Source of the DNA: Gammaproteobacteria bacterium
GTDB taxonomy: Bacteria; Pseudomonadota; Gammaproteobacteria; Burkholderiales; Burkholderiaceae_B
DNA: 64,000 bases
Assembly: GCA_018815245.1 (NCBI GenBank)
Contig: JAHIXK010000010.1
Location: 124,001 to 188,000, forward strand
Direction: 5' to 3'
The notes under the pieces are model-generated. The model ran no database searches, was not told the DNA's origin, and saw nothing but the letters and a program-made list of their open reading frames with translations. Each line of letters begins with the position of its first letter. The first letter of the stretch is position 1. Positions 57,744 through 64,000 of this stretch are shown here, piece after piece. The position numbers and the translations under genes were made by a program.

Positions 57744-58592
57744 TTAAAAGCGCAGCACCAGCAACCCACCGACAATGGTTGATGCCGCCACCAGTCGCAT
57801 TTTCCAGTGCGCATTTTCCTTGAACAAAAAAATGGAAGCCAGCGTGGCCAGCACGATGCCTGCGTTGGTAAAAGCCACCACCACAGCGGCGGGCATGCTG
57901 CGCATGGCGGCAATCACCAACACATAGGCAAGCCCCACACACAGGCCACCCACAGCAATCATCCACACAGGCGGGCGTTCTACCGGCACCCAACGACCGC
58001 TGCTGATTTTCATTTCAGCTGTCAACACAAGCCAGGCTGCAAAATAACCAAAAGACACAAAACCGAGCAAACCGGACAGGCTTTCAATGTGCACCGTGGC
58101 AGCCTTGTCGCTCAGCGAATACACGCTGGTGCTCAGCATGGCCAGAAAGGCCCAGGGCAATGCCGCCTTGTTGGTGCTGCCCCGCCCGGTGTCGGCCAGC
58201 AAGGCAAGCCCCAACACACTAATACCGATGCCCAGCCACGCAGCGAAACTTAAGTGTTGATCAAACAACCACAAACCCCACAGCGCAATCAACAAAGGAG
58301 AACTTCGCACCAACGGATACACCAAAGCAACTGGGGCATGGTCGTAGGCTTTTTTTAAACCTAAAAAGTACAGCGCATTGGCCGTGGCAGATGTGGCCGC
58401 CAGTGCCATGAATTCAGGTGTAAACAGGGTGTGCTGAAACAGGCTGTAAAGCCCCCAAGGCGCAAGCAACACCAGGTGACCGATCAACACCCACCAAAGC
58501 ACGTAACGCGCTTTGGGTTGCTGGCGCGCCATGAGGTTCCACACCACATGCATGCACACCGACATTGCGATGAAGGCTGCAGCTTGCGTCAT
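57744..58592 (-). CDS. EamA/DMT-family transporter at the end of the phn operon
   Basis: This 282-residue protein with ten TM helices belongs to the EamA family (VYPLVRSSPLLIALWGLW; AMRSMPAAVVVAFTNAGIV). Its start overlaps the phnP stop (ATGA, 58589-58592), so it is translated with the C-P lyase genes. It may move a phosphonate or a breakdown product, or remove a toxic intermediate; this is inference from the overlap. It ends one base from the convergent kinase gene. Confidence 0.85.
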   Translation of the reverse strand: MTQAAAFIAMSVCMHVVWNLMARQQPKARYVLWWVLIGHLVLLAPWGLYSLFQHTLFTPEFMALAATSATANALYFLGLKKAYDHAPVALVYPLVRSSPLLIALWGLWLFDQHLSFAAWLGIGISVLGLALLADTGRGSTNKAALPWAFLAMLSTSVYSLSDKAATVHIESLSGLLGFVSFGYFAAWLVLTAEMKISSGRWVPVERPPVWMIAVGGLCVGLAYVLVIAAMRSMPAAVVVAFTNAGIVLATLASIFLFKENAHWKMRLVAASTIVGGLLVLRF

Positions 58593-59353
58593 CGCAACTC
58601 AATGATGGCGTTGTCACAGGCCACATGTACGCCATCGGGCAATACGGGGTTATTCAACATTTGCCAGGTGTCACTGCGGTGGCCAAGGTGCGTAAGCCAT
58701 GCACGCGCAGGTTTAATCTGACCAATCAATTCCAGCGCCTGATCCCAATTATTGTGATTGCCCGCTTGGGCGTTTGTGCTGGGCGGGGGATCCGTGGCGT
58801 CCAGTGCCAAACCGTGCGGTGCGCGTTGCTGCAGTAGTTCCAGTGTTTTGGGGGGCAGCCCCACGGTGTCGGTCAGGTAGGCAAAGCGCACACCCTGCGA
58901 ATTTTCAATCAGGTAACCAAAGGTTACTTTGGAATGAATCAGCGGCAACGGCGTAAATTTTAGCGTGCCTATCTGAAAGGGTTCGAACTTTGCCTCCGGT
59001 TTGAACTCGAGAATACCCGGGTGTTTGAACAGGTCTGCACAACCCTCGGAATCGGGTGGGCAGTGCACAGGGACAGTACAAGACACCCCCCAACGCAAAT
59101 GGAACAAACCTTGTACGTGGTCGGGGTGGAAGTGCGTGAGCACAATTGCGGCGTAACTACCCATCGGAAAGCGGTCGTGCAGGTTCATTAGGCCTGCATC
59201 CAGTATTACGCGTGTATCGCCGTCTTCGATCAACGCGGAACACGGTCTGCGAACAAACACCGGGTTGGCCTGTGCACGCTCGCAGGCTGGGCACTTGCAC
59301 CCGTAACGTGGCACGCCACCTGCGGCACCAGTTCCTAAAAAAGTTATTCGCAC
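58589..59353 (-). CDS. phnP: Phosphoribosyl 1,2-cyclic phosphate phosphodiesterase
   Basis: This 254-residue metallo-beta-lactamase-fold enzyme opens the cyclic phosphate made by C-P lyase. It has the metal motif LTHFHPDHVQGL, N-terminal Cys pairs (GCKCPACERA) that bind a structural zinc, and DATD and LTHLGHR for the remaining ligands. It starts with GTG at 59353 within the end of phnN (10-nt overlap). Confidence 0.93.
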   Translation of the reverse strand: MRITFLGTGAAGGVPRYGCKCPACERAQANPVFVRRPCSALIEDGDTRVILDAGLMNLHDRFPMGSYAAIVLTHFHPDHVQGLFHLRWGVSCTVPVHCPPDSEGCADLFKHPGILEFKPEAKFEPFQIGTLKFTPLPLIHSKVTFGYLIENSQGVRFAYLTDTVGLPPKTLELLQQRAPHGLALDATDPPPSTNAQAGNHNNWDQALELIGQIKPARAWLTHLGHRSDTWQMLNNPVLPDGVHVACDNAIIELR

Positions 59354-59910
59354 AATGTCACCTTGTTGTGTTGTTCGATCAAATTCACCAGCACATTGCC
59401 CGCTTCCTCAAGTGTGCCGTTGTTGTTCAATCTACTTCCTTCGGGATGACTCAGTTGCATGGTTCGATTGCGGTTTATGCGGGCCTCAATGTCGGCTTCC
59501 GTTTCACGCCCCCGGCGCATCAATCGCTGTTTCAGAATATCAGGTGCTACCTCAATGGTCACGGGCAATAGTTCCGGGTACAGCAGCAGGGCCTGTGGCA
59601 GGTATTCGCGCGAACCATTCACCACCACGGTGATGCCTTTGCCAAGCCACTGATTAATTTCGGTACCAATGCCGTAACGGTTGCCGTGGCTTTGCCAATG
59701 CATGGCGAACAAGCCTGCCTGCACGCGGGCCTGAAATTCTGCAGGGGACAAGGCAATGTGGTTTTCTCCGCCCGCTTGCGCAGGGCGTGTAATGTAGCGG
59801 TGTGCAAACTGCACCATGGGCTGACCCGCCAACTGTGCGCGGGCATACGCCATGATGGAGTCTTTACCGCTACCGCTGGGCCCCACCACGTAAAACAGAC
59901 GCTTAGACAA
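59344..59910 (-). CDS. phnN: Ribose 1,5-bisphosphate phosphokinase
   Basis: This 188-residue P-loop kinase (LFYVVGPSGSGKDSIM) makes PRPP from ribose 1,5-bisphosphate, closing the C-P lyase pathway. The start is a TTG at 59910 behind GGAG, overlapping the phnM stop; the open frame further upstream is antisense-like to phnM and is not used. Length matches the E. coli enzyme (about 185). Confidence 0.92.
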   Translation of the reverse strand: MSKRLFYVVGPSGSGKDSIMAYARAQLAGQPMVQFAHRYITRPAQAGGENHIALSPAEFQARVQAGLFAMHWQSHGNRYGIGTEINQWLGKGITVVVNGSREYLPQALLLYPELLPVTIEVAPDILKQRLMRRGRETEADIEARINRNRTMQLSHPEGSRLNNNGTLEEAGNVLVNLIEQHNKVTLCE

Positions 59911-61105
59911 GCGAGTGCTCCGCTTTCGCTGCCGGGGGTTGGGCTGTGCAGTGCAAATTGGAAAACTGCGCACTGAACACCAGCTTGCCAGCCACCCACA
60001 CGCGTTCAACCTGGGGCAGGTTGTCGGGGTGGGCCACCGCAATTAAATCGGCACGCTTGCCCACAGCGATTTGCCCACGGTCGTTCAACCCCCCAGCGCG
60101 CGCCGGGTTCAAAGTAACCAGTGCCACCGCTTCGCTGATTGAAATGCCTGCCAGTGCGGGCAAAGCCAATGCGGCGGGCAGCAAGGCTGCGGGTGAGTAA
60201 TCGCCGCAAAGGCAATCGGCCACGCCCTGAATAACCGCATCCAGTGCTCGCATGGAACCCGATTGCGACTTTCCACGCAGAATATTGGGTGCGCCGAACA
60301 AGGTGGCCAAACCTTTGGCTTTTGCAGCCTGCGCAGTTTCAAGATTGATTGGAAATTCAGAAATAACAGCACCCAGACTGTGAACAATGTCCACTTTGCC
60401 GGGGCTGTCATCGTCGTGGCTGGCAATCGATACGCCATGGGCTTTGGCCACCGCAGCCAGTGCGTCCATGCGGGCAGTGGCACCCTGTGCAGCCTGCATT
60501 TTCTGCGCAAGAATAGCATCAAATTCTTCATCGCTTTTCTTGTAGGTTTTACCCAGGTAATTGCGATAAGCTTCGACACTTTTGAACTGGCCTTGGCCCG
60601 GTGTGTGGTCCATAAAGGAAATCAAATGCGCATCGCCGTGCACAAGCAAATCGGTGAGCACAGGCACTGCCGTTTCGTCGGTCACTTCATAACGCGCGTG
60701 CACGCGGTTGTCCACCAATGCGTACCGTTGCCAGGCGTGCACGGCGCGTGCCAGTTCAGCTGCGAAGGTATTGTTGCGCACACCCAGCTCGTGGTTGGCA
60801 AACGAAAGTGAATGGTAAATGGTGGTAACGCCGGCTGCGGCATTGCGTTTGTCGGCTTGCGCACAGGCAAAGTTCACCGGGAAGTGCACGCCGGGGCGTG
60901 GCTCCACTTCTTTTTCCAGGGCATCACAATGCAGATCAACCAAGCCGGGCATCAGCATGGCGCCTTTTAAATCAATCACAGTTGCACCGGTGGTTTCATC
61001 GGGATCAAGTGAACTGATGATGCCGTTTTCGATCAGCACCGCGATGTTGTTGAACACACCGTGCGGCAGCACCACGCGGGCGTTGGTCAGAAGTTGCTTG
61101 TTCAT
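59903..61105 (-). CDS. phnM: Alpha-D-ribose 1-methylphosphonate 5-triphosphate diphosphatase
   Basis: This 400-residue amidohydrolase-superfamily enzyme removes diphosphate from the PhnGHIL product. Metal ligands are visible in GLVDLHCDALEKE, in SASHDDD-like SIASHDDDSPGK, and near the C-terminus in LCGDYSP. It has 4-bp overlaps with phnL and 8-bp overlap with phnN. Confidence 0.94.
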   Translation of the reverse strand: MNKQLLTNARVVLPHGVFNNIAVLIENGIISSLDPDETTGATVIDLKGAMLMPGLVDLHCDALEKEVEPRPGVHFPVNFACAQADKRNAAAGVTTIYHSLSFANHELGVRNNTFAAELARAVHAWQRYALVDNRVHARYEVTDETAVPVLTDLLVHGDAHLISFMDHTPGQGQFKSVEAYRNYLGKTYKKSDEEFDAILAQKMQAAQGATARMDALAAVAKAHGVSIASHDDDSPGKVDIVHSLGAVISEFPINLETAQAAKAKGLATLFGAPNILRGKSQSGSMRALDAVIQGVADCLCGDYSPAALLPAALALPALAGISISEAVALVTLNPARAGGLNDRGQIAVGKRADLIAVAHPDNLPQVERVWVAGKLVFSAQFSNLHCTAQPPAAKAEHSLV

Positions 61106-61824
61106 GCGTGTAGCTCCAGTGTGTGCCTGGCCATGGCGAGTTCAACCACCTGGTCGGCCAAACGATCAACCAGTGCCGGGTGGTGAAAAATTGCGAGCAT
61201 GGCCACGCCTTGTTGTTTGATGCTGTTCAGTAAATCGACCACGCGGTCGGTGGTGTGGGGATCCAGGCTGGCGGTGGGTTCATCCAGCAACAACAAGCGC
61301 GGCTTGGCAATCAGCCCCCGCGCCAAATTCACACGCTGCTTTTCCCCGCCAGAAAACGTGGCCGGCGGCACGTTCCAAAGCCTTTCTGGCACATTCAGGG
61401 TGTTGAGCAGTTCGCGTGCCTTGTCCCGCGCATTGACGATGCTTTCACCTTGCCGCACCAGCGGTGCCGCCACGATATCCACTGCAGCCTTGCGGGGCAG
61501 GCAATGTAAAAACTGGGTGACAAAACCGATGTCGCGTTCGCGAAGGTGCAGCATTTCGCTTTCGCTTGCATTGCTTAAATCGATGGCAGTGCCATCGGCT
61601 TGCGTGAAGAGCATGCTGCCACTGCTGGGCAGGTAAGTGCGGTAAACACACTTCAACACCGATGATTTGCCCGCCCCAGTGGGGCCCACCAGTGCGGTAA
61701 GTTCGCCGGTGGTGGCTGTCAAATTCACACCACAGCATGAGGGTATTTGCACACCTTGTTCATGCAGGGTGAAGTGCTTGTTGAGGTTTTCTATTTGAAG
61801 AATGGGGTTCATGATTCGTTTCAC
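61102..61824 (-). CDS. phnL: C-P lyase ABC-type subunit PhnL
   Basis: This 240-residue ABC ATPase-like protein has Walker A GPTGAGKSSVLK, signature FSGGEKQRVNLARGL and Walker B LLLLDEPTASLDPHT. PhnL, with PhnK, joins the PhnGHIJ core in the C-P lyase complex. It overlaps phnM and phnK by 4 bp each. Confidence 0.94.
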   Translation of the reverse strand: MKRIMNPILQIENLNKHFTLHEQGVQIPSCCGVNLTATTGELTALVGPTGAGKSSVLKCVYRTYLPSSGSMLFTQADGTAIDLSNASESEMLHLRERDIGFVTQFLHCLPRKAAVDIVAAPLVRQGESIVNARDKARELLNTLNVPERLWNVPPATFSGGEKQRVNLARGLIAKPRLLLLDEPTASLDPHTTDRVVDLLNSIKQQGVAMLAIFHHPALVDRLADQVVELAMARHTLELHA

Positions 61825-62651
61825 AAGGCTGAGGCCACCAGGCGCTGCGTGTAGGCATGCTGGGGGTCTTCGAGAATTTGATCGGTCAGCCCGGTTTCAA
61901 TCACCCGGCCGTACTTCATGACCATGGCCCGACTGGTCAGCAGGCGAATTACACCCAGATCGTGGGTAACCACCACCATGGCAGTTTTCAATTCCTGTTG
62001 AATTTCAAGAATCAGATCCAGAATACGGGCTTGAACAGAAAGATCCAGGCCGGTGGTAACTTCATCGAGAAACAACAAAGGGGGCTGTGTGGCCAAGGCC
62101 TTGGCAATTTGCACGCGCTGTTGCATGCCACCGGAAAATTTCTTGGGTGAATCATCAATTCGGTCTGCCAACACTTCGGTGCGGGCCAGCAAGTCGAGTG
62201 CGCGTTCGCGAATGGCCTTGTAGTTCACCAGGTCGCTCATCAACAGGCGCTCGGCAATATTGCCACCGGCAGACACATTGAAATTCAGGCCCAGGTGCGG
62301 GTTTTGATACACCATGCCAAAGCGGTGGTTGCGAAGCCAGCGGCGCTGTGCGGCGTTCAGTTCAAACAGATTCCAAACGTGGTCGTACTCAACAAACTGC
62401 GCCGACCCACTGGTGGGTTCTTCATCAAAAAACAGGGTTTTCACCACAGTGGATTTTCCACTGCCCGATTCACCCATGATGCCGAGAATTTCACCGGGGT
62501 GAAGTTCGAAGCTGACGTTGTGCGCAGCCACCACGGCACCACACCAGCTGCAAATATTGGTTTCCTGTTCAGGGCCGGTGGTCTCGATGCATTTGGAGCA
62601 ACCGCGGCCGTGAATTTTGCTCAAACCTTGTACGCTGAGAATGGGCTTCAT
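61821..62651 (-). CDS. phnK: C-P lyase ABC-type subunit PhnK
   Basis: This 276-residue ABC ATPase-like protein has Walker A GESGSGKSTVVK, signature FSGGMQQRVQIAKAL and Walker B LLFLDEVTTGLDLS. Compared with E. coli PhnK it has an N-terminal insert of about 25 residues carrying two Cys pairs (GCSKC and CSWCG) that look like a small zinc site. The ATG at 62651 overlaps the phnJ stop (ATGA). The longer frame to 62720 lies inside phnJ and is not used. Confidence 0.93.
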   Translation of the reverse strand: MKPILSVQGLSKIHGRGCSKCIETTGPEQETNICSWCGAVVAAHNVSFELHPGEILGIMGESGSGKSTVVKTLFFDEEPTSGSAQFVEYDHVWNLFELNAAQRRWLRNHRFGMVYQNPHLGLNFNVSAGGNIAERLLMSDLVNYKAIRERALDLLARTEVLADRIDDSPKKFSGGMQQRVQIAKALATQPPLLFLDEVTTGLDLSVQARILDLILEIQQELKTAMVVVTHDLGVIRLLTSRAMVMKYGRVIETGLTDQILEDPQHAYTQRLVASAL

Positions 62652-63583
62652 GCGCTGGCTCCTTCGGTGTGCTGCTCTTTCAAGGCCAGTTGGTCGTTGC
62701 AGTAATCGCTGTCCGAACACTGAAACTGCCGCTCGCCCTGTTCGCCAATTACCTCGTCAAGAAAACTGTTTGTGCAAGCACAACGCATGCACGCATGGCG
62801 CTTGCCGTTGGCATCTACAAAGCTTTCCGTGCGGAATGGCACGTCTTCAAAAGCCAGCGGTACTGCACTGGTGTACGGCGGTACAGCATAAATTTTTTTC
62901 TCGCGGCCTGCGCCCAGCAATACAAGGTTGGGGGACTGGTGCAAACGCGGTACGTCGTAACGCGGAATGGGGCTGGGGTCGATCACGTAGTGCCCGTTGA
63001 TTTTGGTGGGGTAACGGTGCGAAATCGTGATCTCGCTAAACTGCACAATGTCTTCGTACAGCTTGGTCAGCAAGCGCGAATAGTCGCCCTCACCATGCAT
63101 GGTTTTGCGTTTCTCTTCCGAGGGCTCAACCACTACAAGTGGATCAGGGTAGGGTACTTGCAGCACCAGCACCTGGTCTTGGCGCAGCATCACTTCCGGT
63201 ATGCGGTGGCGCGATTGAATAATGGTGGCCGCCACTGTGCGCTCTGTGGTTGAAACACCGGGGCAGGTCAGTTCCACAAAGTGGCGCAGGTTCACGGCAT
63301 TCACAGAATCGTCTGCACCCTGGTCAATCACTTTCAGGTTGTCGGTTTGACCAATCAGTGAAAGCGTAAGCTGCAAGCCACCTGTGCCAAAGCCACGCCC
63401 CATGGGCATTTCACGGCTGGCATACGGGGTTTGGTAGCCGGGAATTGCAATGGCTTTCAAAATGGTACGGCGTACTTCGCGCTTGGCGTATTCATCCAGA
63501 AAACCAAAGTTGTAGGCAGCACCGTCGATCATGTCGCTGTCCGCCTCTTTTTCATCAATTGCGGGCAGTTCATAGTGGCGCAT
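62648..63583 (-). CDS. phnJ: C-P lyase radical SAM-like subunit PhnJ
   Basis: This 311-residue catalytic subunit breaks the carbon-phosphorus bond by radical chemistry with an [4Fe-4S] cluster. The cluster and catalytic Cys are in the C-terminal ACMRCACTNSF (C265, C268, C270) and FQCSDSDYC (C289, C295); the spacing matches the Cys set of E. coli PhnJ. GGLQLTLSLIG is part of the N-terminal conserved region. It overlaps phnI by 14 bp. Confidence 0.95.
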   Translation of the reverse strand: MRHYELPAIDEKEADSDMIDGAAYNFGFLDEYAKREVRRTILKAIAIPGYQTPYASREMPMGRGFGTGGLQLTLSLIGQTDNLKVIDQGADDSVNAVNLRHFVELTCPGVSTTERTVAATIIQSRHRIPEVMLRQDQVLVLQVPYPDPLVVVEPSEEKRKTMHGEGDYSRLLTKLYEDIVQFSEITISHRYPTKINGHYVIDPSPIPRYDVPRLHQSPNLVLLGAGREKKIYAVPPYTSAVPLAFEDVPFRTESFVDANGKRHACMRCACTNSFLDEVIGEQGERQFQCSDSDYCNDQLALKEQHTEGASA

Positions 63584-64000
63584 GGTGCAGGTCTCCTTTT
63601 GTTTTCATCTGGGTGGCGCGCAAGCGGTCCATGTCGCTTTGGAATGTGACGTAATGCGGCATTTTGTAGTGGTTGGCAAAGCCCATGGAATCCACACCGT
63701 CGATGTGTAGCAACACGAACTCTGGGTCTTCGGATGGGTTTGATGGCCCATCGCGCATGCCTTTTTGCAAGGCGCGGTCCAGAATGGCCATCGAAATGGC
63801 CTTGGTTTCGTTGTGGCCCAAACAGGCGCCGTAGCCCAGCGTGAACGTGGGCAACTCACCCGGTTCGGCCCCTTCATACATGGCCACCACTTCGCATTCG
63901 GTAATCAATACTTCACCGGCTTCTGTAGGCTCGCCAGTCACTGGGTGGGGCAGTAGCACTGGCAAGTAGCCCACGCGTAGTTCGGCAATGGTTGGGTGAA
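63570..64000 (-). CDS. phnI: C-P lyase core subunit PhnI, C-terminal part
   Basis: The 3' part of phnI (about 143 codons) runs to the window edge and continues beyond it. HPTIAELRVGYLPV, then TLGYGACLGHNETKAIS and EDPEFVLLHIDGVDSMGFANHYK are characteristic of PhnI. PhnI is part of the PhnGHIJ core that links the phosphonate to ribose. The ORF-internal GTG at 63974 is not a start, because the frame stays open to the last base. Confidence 0.93.
   Translation of the reverse strand, partial: HPTIAELRVGYLPVLLPHPVTGEPTEAGEVLITECEVVAMYEGAEPGELPTFTLGYGACLGHNETKAISMAILDRALQKGMRDGPSNPSEDPEFVLLHIDGVDSMGFANHYKMPHYVTFQSDMDRLRATQMKTKGDLHHAPL

Overview
The window looks like a chromosomal segment of a betaproteobacterium of the Burkholderiales type. 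A Limnobacter-like organism is a reasonable guess from the gene mix: a DmpC-I meta-cleavage operon, a ferredoxin/reductase/AlkB fusion, the MMPL-DUF1302-DUF1329 set, MetH and a C-P lyase operon. This assignment is inference from gene content and moderate base composition; no rRNA or other phylogenetic marker is present. No tRNA, rRNA or CRISPR array was seen.

Region 1 (1-17.5 kb) concerns aromatic catabolism. It starts with the C-terminal part of an XylR/DmpR-type sigma-54 activator and an AbiEi/AbiEii toxin-antitoxin pair with a clear operator array. A long minus-strand operon then runs from 16.0 kb back to 3.2 kb: dmpC-D-E-F-G-H-I (the lower meta-cleavage pathway from 2-hydroxymuconic semialdehyde to pyruvate and acetyl-CoA), followed by an envelope module (YCF48-like lipoprotein, MMPL/RND transporter, DUF1302, DUF1329) and a strong terminator. 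A divergent GntR/FadR-type regulator faces dmpC across an intergenic region with three repeats spaced 19 bp apart. The ring hydroxylase and catechol 2,3-dioxygenase are not in the window.

Region 2 (17.7-31.5 kb) appears to handle aliphatic or hydrophobic substrates. It holds a predicted six-bladed propeller lipoprotein, a three-domain [2Fe-2S]-reductase-AlkB hydroxylase, a GMC alcohol dehydrogenase, an unusual aldehyde dehydrogenase and an AraC regulator. A second AraC regulator is divergent from a putative solute-binding protein, followed by a FadL-type porin and a lipoprotein. Together these suggest uptake and stepwise terminal oxidation of an alkane-like compound to its acid.

Region 3 (31.5-44.2 kb) is a patchwork. 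A small ECF sigma/anti-sigma/periplasmic metal-sensor-like operon has lost the front of its sigma gene at the edge of a complete IS21-family element (32750-34739). The other edge of the IS cuts off a ZorA-like (Zorya anti-phage) gene. No target duplication joins the two flanks, so the IS marks a rearrangement. Next to it is a type III secretion export core in the order sctV-D-N-O-Q-R-S-T-U, without secretin, inner ring lipoprotein, needle, translocon or effector genes. sctQ carries a convincing internal start for a short SctQ-C product.

Region 4 (44.5-64 kb) is mostly housekeeping, signalling and phosphonate use: metH, ygjV-like, a CACHE/PAS hybrid histidine kinase, terC, two EamA-type transporters, a very large response-regulator/double-kinase protein, and the minus-strand C-P lyase operon phnI(partial)-J-K-L-M-N-P plus an EamA transporter, with overlapping genes throughout.
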